From Bacteroidetes bacterium UBA7662 (lineage in GTDB: Bacteria > Bacteroidota > Bacteroidia > UBA7662): DNA of 58,984 nucleotides. The position numbers were made by a program, and so were the translations under genes. Within the stretch, counting starts at the first letter, position 1, and each line of letters opens with the position of its first letter. Shown here piece after piece: positions 46,765 through 54,476 of the stretch. Where the stretch lies: NCBI GenBank assembly GCA_002483345.1, contig DLHS01000002.1, positions 1-58,984 on the forward strand, written 5' to 3'. The notes beneath the pieces are model-generated. The model worked only from the letters and a program-made list of their open reading frames with translations, made no database searches and was not told where the DNA came from.

Positions 46765-47889
46765 TTATGAAAGAATTACAAGGTCAATACTGCTTGATGA
46801 AAGTTTTTTCAGAAGTTCATTGAATACGTTTGTTGCCAGCAGTATCTTCAATAAATTCAAATGCGGTTTACCCATGCATATGGTAGTGATTTTTCGCTGT
46901 TCTGCCTGTTCAATAATTGCCTTTGCTACCGTAGGACTCTTTACTCTGATGATTTCAGCACCTAATTCGGTGGCTAATTTGAAATTGTTAATCAAATGCC
47001 TTTGCTTATCTAATGGAATCTCATCTGCACTTTCCCTGGGGATTTGTACATATAGCACGTACCACTTACTATGGTAATAATTGGCAAGTCGGGCGGTTTT
47101 TCTAATGACTGTTTTGGCTGTTTTTTCGTTACTGCTGATGCAAGCAAGAAATCTTTCATGTTTTAGTACATTGGGTTTTGTCACTTCCGTTTCTACCTTC
47201 CTTTCTACCTGCGACGCAACTTCTTTCAATGCCAATTCCCGAAGCTGTAAAATATGCTCACTTTGAAAAAAATTCTTCAAAGCAGTTTCAATTTTGTCCT
47301 GTTTGTAAATTTTTCCCGTCTTTAACCGCGCGATTAATTCATCGGCAGTCAGGTCGATATTTACCACTTCATCGGCGAGTGCCAATACCTTATCAGGAAT
47401 TCTTTCCCGTACTTCAACGCCGGTGATTTCTTTGATTTCTTCGTTTAAACTTTCAATGTGTTGAATATTGACAGCGGTAATTACATTAATGCCTGAATCG
47501 ATAATGTCTAAAACATCCTGCCAGCGTTTTTCATTCTTGCTCCCCTCAATATTTGAATGTGCTAATTCATCTACCACAACTACTTCAGGACGAAGGTTGA
47601 TGATGGCTTGCAGGTCCATTTCCTCTAATTCCTTTCCTTTATAATAAAGTTTTCTTAAAGGAATAATCGGTAACCCTGGAATTAATGCGTGCGTTTCTTC
47701 CCGGTTGTGGGTTTCCACAAATCCGATTTTAACATCTATTCCGTTTTTAAGCAAGGTGTGGGCTTCTTGCAGCATACGGTAAGTTTTACCCACACCGGCA
47801 CTCATACCAATGTAGATTTTCAGTTTACCCCTCCTTGATTTTTTAATCAGGGTAAGAAATTCCTCTGCAGATTTTCTTGTTTCCTCCAT
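46765..47889 (-). CDS. kdpD: KdpD-type sensor half without kinase domain
   Basis: A 374-residue cytoplasmic protein that matches only the N-terminal part of KdpD. The KdpD domain (about 20-230) has the Walker A GMSAGVGKT, FVETHNREET, and Walker B VVVDELAHSNIEGSKNEKRWQDV. A universal-stress-protein domain (about 250-374) ends in ITTICMGKPHLNLLK. No membrane helices, DHp or ATPase domains follow; the next gene supplies a separate kinase with zero bases between. A regulatory partner role for the kinase is inferred. No frameshift is needed to explain the split. Confidence 0.9.
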   Translation of the reverse strand: MEETRKSAEEFLTLIKKSRRGKLKIYIGMSAGVGKTYRMLQEAHTLLKNGIDVKIGFVETHNREETHALIPGLPIIPLRKLYYKGKELEEMDLQAIINLRPEVVVVDELAHSNIEGSKNEKRWQDVLDIIDSGINVITAVNIQHIESLNEEIKEITGVEVRERIPDKVLALADEVVNIDLTADELIARLKTGKIYKQDKIETALKNFFQSEHILQLRELALKEVASQVERKVETEVTKPNVLKHERFLACISSNEKTAKTVIRKTARLANYYHSKWYVLYVQIPRESADEIPLDKQRHLINNFKLATELGAEIIRVKSPTVAKAIIEQAEQRKITTICMGKPHLNLLKILLATNVFNELLKKLSSSSIDLVILS

Positions 47890-47910
47890 ACAAGTGAGTA
47901 TCGATATCTT

Positions 47911-47926
47911 GCTATTTCAGAATAGC
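47911..47926. promoter_or_regulatory. Small hairpin between porin and KdpD-sensor genes
   Basis: GCTATT-TCAG-AATAGC forms a six-pair stem in the 56-base gap, the widest gap between kdp genes. It could separate structural from regulatory messages by processing or partial termination. No promoter consensus is evident nearby. Confidence 0.35.
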
Positions 47927-47945
47927 ATATTATTATACGAAATTA

Positions 47946-49034
47946 TTAAAATGAAATACTGAATGATGTTCCGGCGAAGTAATTGATGTCTACAGGGGTC
48001 TGCTTTGAGTCAAGAAATATAGGATCTTTTTGACTGTTAAATGCTCTTGCCTCCAGGCGCCAAAGCACATTTTCCAAAACCCGAACATCCATATTCAGCG
48101 AATACCCGAATGTTTGAAATCCATTTGGTGTTCCGGTTGAAATGATTACCTCACCTTTATCTGAATAATACTCTGCTCTTGTTGCAAAAGTTAATTTTTC
48201 TGTAGCCTGATATCGTGCAATCACAACAGGGGAGTACCAAACATTGTAATTGCTGCTGCCTTTTGTTTGCTGCTGGGCACCCATATCAAAGCCGGTAATC
48301 AAGCTTAATTTTTTGTTGAGTTGAAACTGACCATAAAAGTTATGGAAGTATCTCATTTGTCTGGAGCTGTCCGGGGTGTCGCTACCTATGAAGGAGCTGC
48401 TGTTAAGTGTGATTTTTTCGTTGGGTTTCCAGGTGAGTTGATGACCAAAAGCAGCCGTCTGATTCCCGGGAATTCGCTGTATGCGTTGCCAGCCGTTCAG
48501 GATCAGGGCACTCAGAAACCACTTTTCATTATCGCTGGTGTAAGAGATTTTGGCACCTGATAAATAGTATGGTGAATTTTCTGCTAAAATACTTCGTGTC
48601 ATATTCCAGCAATCAGCACCAATGGCACTTTCAAAACCAATATGGGACGCAAATATGCCGGCATCTACCCAAAGGTTTTTGGTTTTGGAAATTTTTACCC
48701 CGGCATTCGCTTCAAAAATGTTTTTCAGAACACCTGGTTCAGCCGCCAGGTTGGCATTGGCATAGGTACCTGCCATGAAAGCTAAGTTCCCCCTTACTTT
48801 ATCATGGTTATACGCTGCCTTTATAAATCCGGAATTCAAATTCACTTCGTTATGCCTGTTAAAGGAATACAAAAAATCAGGCCGGTTATGGTCGGCCGGA
48901 TTGCCAAAATCATACACATAGTAGGTATCCAGGTAACCACTTATTTTGAATGAAGTTTTAGTTGAATCGGACTGGGCGGCGGTCAGATTCACAAAACCAC
49001 TTGCGATTAAGATTGAAAAGAGAATTTTTTTCAT
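47946..49034 (-). CDS. Outer-membrane porin-like beta-barrel protein in the kdp operon
   Basis: A 362-residue exported barrel. The signal peptide spans about 1-20 (ending VNLTAAQ). The mature protein has alternating beta strands with aromatic girdles (SGYLDTYYVYDFGNP, FNRHNEVNLNSGFIKAAYN, AGIFASHIGFES) and ends in a phenylalanine (FAGTSFSISF), typical of outer-membrane insertion. It lies twelve bases after kdpC, so it is part of the operon. It may admit ions or osmolytes across the outer membrane to serve Kdp, an inference from position. Confidence 0.82.
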   Translation of the reverse strand: MKKILFSILIASGFVNLTAAQSDSTKTSFKISGYLDTYYVYDFGNPADHNRPDFLYSFNRHNEVNLNSGFIKAAYNHDKVRGNLAFMAGTYANANLAAEPGVLKNIFEANAGVKISKTKNLWVDAGIFASHIGFESAIGADCWNMTRSILAENSPYYLSGAKISYTSDNEKWFLSALILNGWQRIQRIPGNQTAAFGHQLTWKPNEKITLNSSSFIGSDTPDSSRQMRYFHNFYGQFQLNKKLSLITGFDMGAQQQTKGSSNYNVWYSPVVIARYQATEKLTFATRAEYYSDKGEVIISTGTPNGFQTFGYSLNMDVRVLENVLWRLEARAFNSQKDPIFLDSKQTPVDINYFAGTSFSISF

Positions 49035-49046
49035 CGATGTAGTTTT

Positions 49047-49604
49047 TTACAACTTATCTAAGCCAAGATTGAGTTTTAGAACATTGATTCTTTCGGTGCC
49101 AAATAAACCAAGCAAAGGTTTTTCAGTGTGCTTTTCCACGAGTTGCAGCAGGCTGTTTTCTGTAAGGCCCCTGGCCCGTGCAATCCGTTTGACCTGCACC
49201 AGGGCCGCCTGAACAGATATATGCGGATCTAAACCACTGCCACTGGCGGTCACCAATTCAGAAGGGATTTCGGATTTGTCAATACTGGGATTGTGTTCCA
49301 GAAAATGGTTGATTCTTTGCTGAACTTCGGCTAAATGGTCGGGATTGGTCGGGCCGTAATTGCTACCTCCCGAAGCTGCGGCATCATAGGCAACGGCTGA
49401 TGGACGAGACCAGAAGTATTGGTCTGATGTAAAGGACTGACCGACATTGAAGTGATAGTTTTTGCCGTTTTCGGTGATGACAAGCCCTTTTCCCTGGCCG
49501 GGAGAAAGTTGAGCCACTGCCCAAACGGCCAATGTATAAAGGCCACAGAAGAACACCAAACAAACAAGTGTCAATCGTATGGCGGGTATCAGATTATTTT
49601 TCAT
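49047..49604 (-). CDS. kdpC: KdpC, potassium-transporting ATPase subunit C
   Basis: A 185-residue subunit with one N-terminal membrane helix (about 12-32) and a periplasmic domain. The family marks are GQSFTSDQYFWSRPSA, AASGGSNYGPTNPDHLAEVQQRI, ELVTASGSGLDPHIS and ALVQVKRIARARGL. KdpC stabilises the complex and aids ATP or potassium binding. It follows kdpB by twelve bases. Confidence 0.96.
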   Translation of the reverse strand: MKNNLIPAIRLTLVCLVFFCGLYTLAVWAVAQLSPGQGKGLVITENGKNYHFNVGQSFTSDQYFWSRPSAVAYDAAASGGSNYGPTNPDHLAEVQQRINHFLEHNPSIDKSEIPSELVTASGSGLDPHISVQAALVQVKRIARARGLTENSLLQLVEKHTEKPLLGLFGTERINVLKLNLGLDKL

Positions 49605-49616
49605 GGTTGCTGAATT

Positions 49617-51653
49617 TTAAAGAAATGATGAAACAAAAATGTCAATGAGCTTTATGCCGATGAAGGGTACAATCACGCCACCTAAACCATAAATGAACAG
49701 GTTTCTGCGTAGCAAAGCACTTGCGCCAATGGGTTTATAGGCTACACCTTTTAATGCCAGAGGAATAAGTAAAGGAATGATAATGGCATTGAAAATGACG
49801 GCTGAAAGCAGGGCGCTTTCAGGGCTCTGCAGATTCATAATGTTTAAGCCTTGCAGGGAAGGAATGGCAACAATGAACAAAGCCGGAATGATGGCAAAGT
49901 ATTTCGCCACATCATTGGCAATGCTGAATGTGGTGAGCGTTCCTCTGGTCATTAAAAGTTGTTTGCCAATTTCTACTACTTCAATCAGTTTGGTTGGATC
50001 ATTATCAAGGTCGACCATATTACCGGCTTCTTTTGCAGCCTGTGTGCCACTGTTCATGGCTACTCCTACATCTGCCTGAGCTAAAGCCGGGGCATCATTG
50101 GTTCCGTCTCCCATCATGGCCACTAAACGACCTTCTGCCTGTTCCTTTTTTATATAGTTCATTTTGTCTTCAGGCTTAGCTTCAGCAATAAAGTCATCAA
50201 CCCCTGCCTTGTCGGCAATAAACTTTGCCGTTAACGGATTGTCACCGGTAACCATCACGGTTTTAATCCCCATTTTTCGAAGGCGTTCAAAGCGTTCCCG
50301 AATACCTGGTTTGATAATATCCTGTAATTCAATGACACCAATCACTTTTTCATTTTCGGAAACAACCAGCGGAGTTCCTCCATTGCTGGAAATCTGAGTA
50401 ACCCTTTCAGCTGTTTCATCGGGGAAAGCATTACCTGCTGTTTCGGACAATGTTTTAATGGCATCAGCAGCTCCCTTGCGAATACGTGTATTTTCAAAGT
50501 CAATTCCCGAACTTCTTGTTTCGGCTGTAAACTTGATAAAGCGGGCATCTTTTACCTCATAACTCAAAGGATCGATTCCGGCCAGTTCAAGGATGGATTT
50601 TCCTTCGGGTGTTTGATCTGCCATTGAACTCAATACAACGGACTTTATAAAGTGCTTTTCATCCATGCCATTGGCAGGATAGAAGTGGGTTGCTTTCCTG
50701 TTACCAATGGTTATCGTTCCGGTTTTGTCTAACAGCAAAACATCAATATCGCCTGCGGTTTCTACTGCTTTGCCCGATTTGGTAATTACGTTGGCTCGTA
50801 ATGCCCTGTCCATTCCTGCAATACCAATGGCCGATAGCAGGCCACCTATGGTCGTTGGAATCAAGCACACAAAAAGCGAAATGAAGGAAGCTATGGTTAT
50901 GGGCGTGTTGGCATAGTCGGCAAAGGGTTTTAGCGTAATGGTCACGATGATGAACACTAAAGTAAATCCTGCCAACAGAATAGTCAGGGCAATTTCATTC
51001 GGGGTTTTTTGACGGCTTGCACCTTCTACCAGGGCAATCATTTTATCCAAAAAGCTTTCGCCCTGGTCCGTCGTAACTTTTACAGTTATTCTGTCAGATA
51101 AAACTTTTGTTCCTCCTGTAACCGAGCTTTTGTCGCCACCTGCTTCACGGATTACAGGTGCAGATTCTCCTGTAATGGCACTTTCGTCTATGGTTGCCAG
51201 TCCTTCTGCAATTTCACCATCTGCAGGAATGATGTCGCCGGCTTCACAGAAAAACAAATCACCTTTTTTCAATAGCGATGATGGTATTATTTCTACCGCA
51301 TCACTATGAATTTTTCCAATAGATGAAACACGTTTGGCAGGCGTTTCCTCTCTTGTTTTACGCAAACTGTCAGCTTGTGCTTTCCCTCTTGCTTCCGCGA
51401 TGGCTTCGGCAAAATTGGCAAACAACAAAGTGAGCAAGAGCAAAAGGAAAAATGTAAAATTGTAACCGAATGAACCTTGTGCATCACTTGTAAGTGAATA
51501 CAACGTTACAATAAGCATTATGAATGTCCCGATTTCCACGGTAAACATTACCGGATTGCGGAACATAATTTTGGGGTTGAGCTTCACGAAAGATTCTTTC
51601 AGTGCTTCCTGCACTAAGTCTTTCCGGAACAGGCTCGTATTTTTATTTTTCAT
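49617..51653 (-). CDS. kdpB: KdpB, potassium-transporting P-type ATPase subunit B
   Basis: A 678-residue P-type ATPase that hydrolyses ATP to drive potassium import through KdpA. Visible motifs are the actuator TGES (AITGESAPV), phosphorylated Asp in LLLDKTGTITIGNR, nucleotide domain signatures, MVTGDNPLTAKFIA, and the hinge MMGDGTNDAPALAQADVGVAM. The TGES serine, phosphorylated to inhibit E. coli KdpB at high potassium, is present. Membrane helices lie at about 35-90, 215-290 and 570-678. Length is normal. Confidence 0.97.
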   Translation of the reverse strand: MKNKNTSLFRKDLVQEALKESFVKLNPKIMFRNPVMFTVEIGTFIMLIVTLYSLTSDAQGSFGYNFTFFLLLLLTLLFANFAEAIAEARGKAQADSLRKTREETPAKRVSSIGKIHSDAVEIIPSSLLKKGDLFFCEAGDIIPADGEIAEGLATIDESAITGESAPVIREAGGDKSSVTGGTKVLSDRITVKVTTDQGESFLDKMIALVEGASRQKTPNEIALTILLAGFTLVFIIVTITLKPFADYANTPITIASFISLFVCLIPTTIGGLLSAIGIAGMDRALRANVITKSGKAVETAGDIDVLLLDKTGTITIGNRKATHFYPANGMDEKHFIKSVVLSSMADQTPEGKSILELAGIDPLSYEVKDARFIKFTAETRSSGIDFENTRIRKGAADAIKTLSETAGNAFPDETAERVTQISSNGGTPLVVSENEKVIGVIELQDIIKPGIRERFERLRKMGIKTVMVTGDNPLTAKFIADKAGVDDFIAEAKPEDKMNYIKKEQAEGRLVAMMGDGTNDAPALAQADVGVAMNSGTQAAKEAGNMVDLDNDPTKLIEVVEIGKQLLMTRGTLTTFSIANDVAKYFAIIPALFIVAIPSLQGLNIMNLQSPESALLSAVIFNAIIIPLLIPLALKGVAYKPIGASALLRRNLFIYGLGGVIVPFIGIKLIDIFVSSFL

Positions 51654-51671
51654 TTTTACAGAAATTTTGAA

Positions 51672-53372
51672 TTAATACAAGGAAAAGTATTCAGCCAGGG
51701 GGCCTAAAGTCAGGGCAGGAAAGAATGCCAATGCGGCCACAATAGCAATCACCGCAAAGATCAAAATGCCAAAGGTGGATGTGTCGGTTTTGAGTGTTCC
51801 TGCACTTTCGGGAATAAACTTTTTGGAAGCCAGTATTCCTGCGATTGCCACTGGTCCGATGATGGGTAAATACCGGGCTAAAAGCATGACCAATCCTGTT
51901 GCAAGGTTCCAGAAAGGGGTATTGTCCCCCAATCCCTCAAAGCCACTTCCATTGTTAGCAGAAGAAGAGCTGAACTCGTAAAGCATTTCACTGAAACCGT
52001 GGAATCCCGGGTTTTTGAGCCAACCTTCATAAACCTCAGGATTACCCGCATATAAAAAGCTCGCTAATGCTGTTCCGCCTAAAATCATCAATGGGTGCAG
52101 TAACGCAATAATCATGGCGATTTTCACTTCTTTTGCTTCCACTTTTTTACCCAAAAACTCCGGAGTTCTTCCGACCATCAACCCACCGATAAAAACTGCC
52201 AGAATGATGAATATATAGAAGTTGATAAAGCCTACGCCCACGCCACCATAAAAGCTATTAACCATCATTCCAATCATTGCAAACATACCTGTGAGGGGCG
52301 TCATACTATCGTGCATGGCATTGACTGAACCGTTGCTGGTGCTGGTGGTATTAATGGCCCAATAAGCGGATGCTGCTGAACCAAAACGGACTTCCTTACC
52401 TTCCATACTGCCCATATCCTGTGCAATGCCCATTTCTGCGATGGCAGGGTTACCGTTCATTTCATAATAAATGGCAGGAATTACCAAACAGAGGAAGCCT
52501 GCTGTCATCACGCCATAAACCATTAAAGCCAGTTTTCGCCGCTTCAATACATAACCCATTGCAAAAACAAGCGCAATTGGAATCAGGAAGATAAAAATCG
52601 TTTCAAGGATGTTGGTCAGGTAGTTAGGGTTCTCCATTGGATTGGAGGAATTCGGGCCATAGTAACCACCTCCGTTGGTCCCTAATTGTTTTATAGAAAC
52701 AAAAGCAGCTGCAGGGCCTCTGCTGATGTGCTGCTCGGCACCCTCCAGCGTGGTAAGGGAGTCTTTGCCTTCAAAAGTCATGGGTGTTCCGTTGAATACC
52801 AGAATCACCGCACCTGCGAACGCAATGGGCAACAAAATACGGGTGCAGGCGCGAACGAAGTAACTGTAAAAGTTACCGAGTTCATGGGTGGTTCTCTCTT
52901 TCATGGCATTAAACACAACTGCACAAATGGCAATACCAGTCGCCGCACTTATGAATTGCCAAAGCATCAGGATGAGTTGCCCCATATATGAGAGGCCGGT
53001 CTCACCTGAATAATGCTGTAGGTTGGTGTTGGAAACGAAACTCACAGAAGTGTTAAAAGCCAGATCCCAACTCATGGATGGATTTTTGTCGGGATTCAAA
53101 GGCAACCAACTCATATTGGAAAGCACGAAAAGTGATAGGACAAACCAAACAGCATTCGTTGTGAGCAGTGCTGCCAGATGTTGCTTCCAGTTCATTTCTT
53201 TGGATGGATCTATACCACTTAGTTTGAAAAAGAGCCTGTCCAGCGGATTGAAAATTTTATCCAGCCAGGTATTTTCGTAGTTGAAAATTTTACCAATGTA
53301 ACGACCAAGGGGAATTGCCAAAGCTACCACTGTCGCGTACATCAGGACTACCCCAAGTATTTCTGTGTTCAT
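51672..53372 (-). CDS. kdpA: KdpA, potassium-binding channel-like subunit
   Basis: A 566-residue inner-membrane protein with ten or so helices that selects and conducts potassium. Four pore-loop regions are visible: VSFVSNTNLQHYSGE, LGTNGGGYYGPNSSNP, MIGMMVNSFYGGVGVGF, and FSSSSANNGSGFEGLGD. Length is normal. A 39-residue membrane peptide gene ends four bases upstream and kdpB follows after 18 bases. Confidence 0.97.
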   Translation of the reverse strand: MNTEILGVVLMYATVVALAIPLGRYIGKIFNYENTWLDKIFNPLDRLFFKLSGIDPSKEMNWKQHLAALLTTNAVWFVLSLFVLSNMSWLPLNPDKNPSMSWDLAFNTSVSFVSNTNLQHYSGETGLSYMGQLILMLWQFISAATGIAICAVVFNAMKERTTHELGNFYSYFVRACTRILLPIAFAGAVILVFNGTPMTFEGKDSLTTLEGAEQHISRGPAAAFVSIKQLGTNGGGYYGPNSSNPMENPNYLTNILETIFIFLIPIALVFAMGYVLKRRKLALMVYGVMTAGFLCLVIPAIYYEMNGNPAIAEMGIAQDMGSMEGKEVRFGSAASAYWAINTTSTSNGSVNAMHDSMTPLTGMFAMIGMMVNSFYGGVGVGFINFYIFIILAVFIGGLMVGRTPEFLGKKVEAKEVKIAMIIALLHPLMILGGTALASFLYAGNPEVYEGWLKNPGFHGFSEMLYEFSSSSANNGSGFEGLGDNTPFWNLATGLVMLLARYLPIIGPVAIAGILASKKFIPESAGTLKTDTSTFGILIFAVIAIVAALAFFPALTLGPLAEYFSLY

Positions 53373-53376
53373 TTTT

Positions 53377-53496
53377 TTAATTTGTTAAAAGGTGAAACAA
53401 CAAAACCAACAACCCGAAACTGCCAAAGACAATCAGGAAAACCCTGAAAATCCTCGCTACGGATAAAAAATCCTCTGTTAGTTTCTGCCTGTTCAT
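53377..53496 (-). CDS. Small one-helix membrane protein between kdpF and kdpA
   Basis: A 39-residue protein beginning MNRQKLTEDFLSVARIF. A charged N-terminal segment (1-17) is followed by one strongly hydrophobic helix (about 18-37, LIVFGSFGLLVLLFHLL). It starts ten bases after the kdpF stop and ends four bases before the kdpA ATG, so it sits inside the operon with coupling-range spacing. It is not KdpF, which is separate. I do not recognise it. A role in Kdp assembly is inferred only from position and topology. Confidence 0.65.
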   Translation of the reverse strand: MNRQKLTEDFLSVARIFRVFLIVFGSFGLLVLLFHLLTN

Positions 53497-53506
53497 TAGT
53501 TTGTAA

Positions 53507-53584
53507 TTAAAACTTTTCTGGTTTGACTAACACATAGCACAGATAGCCAAAAACGCATATCGCGATGATGAATAATACTGTCAT
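53507..53584 (-). CDS. kdpF: KdpF, small subunit of the potassium-transporting ATPase
   Basis: A 25-residue protein, MTVLFIIAICVFGYLCYVLV plus a KPEKF ending. The single helix and the final LVKPEKF are the hallmark of KdpF, which stabilises the KdpABC complex. Its ATG overlaps the stop of the preceding 114-residue protein gene (ATGA), so its translation should depend on that gene. Confidence 0.92.
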   Translation of the reverse strand: MTVLFIIAICVFGYLCYVLVKPEKF

Positions 53585-53925
53585 TGCGGGTTATTTTTTT
53601 GTGTTTCGATTAAAACTTTGATATACACTGCCCAAAGGTTTTCAGGTATGCTTTTGAGATGATTCATTAAATCATTTACACCCAATTTTGTTGCTAATGC
53701 CGAAAGAAATTCATTTTCTATAGCATTGCAGGTGAAAAGACTTTTTCGCTGATACACCCTGTTTATGGTGTTAAGAATTTCTTTGGCCTTTTCATTTTCA
53801 AAATGTTGAGCACAATAACTTCCGAAATGATGCAAGACCTTATAAGTAGTAAATCGGCCATTATCCGATGTGGCCGGATATATTTCCGGAAACTGTTCTT
53901 TGAATTGTTGAACGATGGTATGCAT
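53581..53925 (-). CDS. Small soluble kdp-leader protein, second of two homologues
   Basis: A 114-residue protein with no signal peptide or helix. Its C-terminal half (about 45-108: EKAKEILNTINRVYQRKSLFTCNAIENEFLSAL) is alignable with residues 28-92 of the 96-residue protein encoded at 54023-54313. They share the pattern R-x-Y...S-x-x-T...I...F-x-S-x-L, then P-x-x-L and a final I. No known function. I chose the ATG at 53925, four bases after the stop of the tiny membrane protein; the frame remains open further upstream to 53973. Its stop overlaps the kdpF start. Confidence 0.75.
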   Translation of the reverse strand: MHTIVQQFKEQFPEIYPATSDNGRFTTYKVLHHFGSYCAQHFENEKAKEILNTINRVYQRKSLFTCNAIENEFLSALATKLGVNDLMNHLKSIPENLWAVYIKVLIETQKNNPQ

Positions 53926-53929
53926 AACG

Positions 53930-54016
53930 TCAGATTTTTTCAAAGGCATCAAGGGCCTTAAAGAGCAGGGCATATACTGCCAGCCCTGTGAGATACATCA
54001 CTATTGTCATGGTCAT
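53930..54016 (-). CDS. Tiny one-helix membrane protein in the kdp leader
   Basis: A 28-residue protein starting MTMTIVMYLTGLAVYALL, ending FKALDAFEKI. It has one hydrophobic helix followed by an amphipathic charged end, a layout like KdpF but with a different sequence. It starts six bases after the 96-residue protein stop and ends four bases before the 114-residue protein ATG. An internal ATG at 54010 is an alternative start. Tight packing supports that it is real; function is unknown. Confidence 0.65.
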   Translation of the reverse strand: MTMTIVMYLTGLAVYALLFKALDAFEKI

Positions 54017-54022
54017 GAAGGC

Positions 54023-54313
54023 TTAGATTCCTGATGAATTGATTTGCCTGCAATACGCTGTTTTCAGTTGCTGAGGGAATAAATTCAGATACTCACGCCC
54101 CCAACTATAATTCATCTCCAGGAGTTGACCGAGTGGAGAAATGAACTTGTGGGCTATTATAGAACGTGTGTAGTCGCTACCCTGAATGTAAAGGCGTTCA
54201 GCTTTTTCATAAAACTGTTTCACCTTTTCCTTTTGCCCCTTGAAGATGGCTTGGAGTGTTTCAACTTCCAAATCTTCAATTGCTTTGGCCTCCATGATTT
54301 GCTGCTGTGTCAT
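54023..54313 (-). CDS. Small soluble kdp-leader protein, first of two homologues
   Basis: A 96-residue cytoplasmic, probably helical protein (MTQQQIMEAKAIEDLEVETL; later YEKAERLYIQGSDYTRSIIAH and ISPLGQLLEMNY). It is the first gene after the control region and before the tiny membrane protein. It appears homologous to the 114-residue protein at 53581-53925. I do not recognise a named family with confidence. Position suggests a regulator or assembly factor of Kdp. Confidence 0.75.
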   Translation of the reverse strand: MTQQQIMEAKAIEDLEVETLQAIFKGQKEKVKQFYEKAERLYIQGSDYTRSIIAHKFISPLGQLLEMNYSWGREYLNLFPQQLKTAYCRQINSSGI

Positions 54314-54341
54314 AAGAAAATTATTTGTTCAATTCCCTTAT

Positions 54342-54357
54342 CACAAATGCTGGTCCT
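54342..54357 (-). promoter_or_regulatory. Candidate sigma-54 promoter of the kdp structural operon
   Basis: The minus strand reads AGGACCAGCATTTGTG: GG, ten bases, then GT, with TTG preserved at the -12 side. It is an incomplete match to TGGCAC-N5-TTGC (GC is GT). It is listed because the regulator next door is of the sigma-54 activator type and no TAnnTTTG element lies before the first gene. A second -24-like stretch, TGGTACGG, lies near 54420 without a -12 partner. Confidence 0.3.
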
Positions 54358-54423
54358 GAAAGGTTGATTTAATGTAATCGACTGTAAAACAATTGAATAG
54401 GATATTTTTTGCCGTACCAAAAC

Positions 54424-54449
54424 AAAAAACCCTTTCGTTTTGAAAGGGT
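54424..54449 (-). terminator. Intrinsic terminator of the response-regulator gene
   Basis: ACCCTTT (54429-54435) and AAAGGGT (54443-54449) pair around a seven-base loop; on the minus strand six T residues follow. It separates the regulator message from the kdp genes. One arm is shared with the direct repeat at 54436-54472. Confidence 0.8.
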
Positions 54450-54472
54450 CAGCCATAGCGTTTTGAAAGGGT
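54436..54472. repeat. 14-bp direct repeat, candidate activator sites
   Basis: CGTTTTGAAAGGGT occurs at 54436-54449 and 54459-54472, 23 bases apart (about two helical turns). They lie roughly 105-140 bases upstream of the candidate sigma-54 start, the usual distance for enhancer sites of NtrC-type activators. The second copy lies close to the regulator stop codon, and the first overlaps the terminator. Confidence 0.5.
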
Positions 54473-54476
54473 AGGG

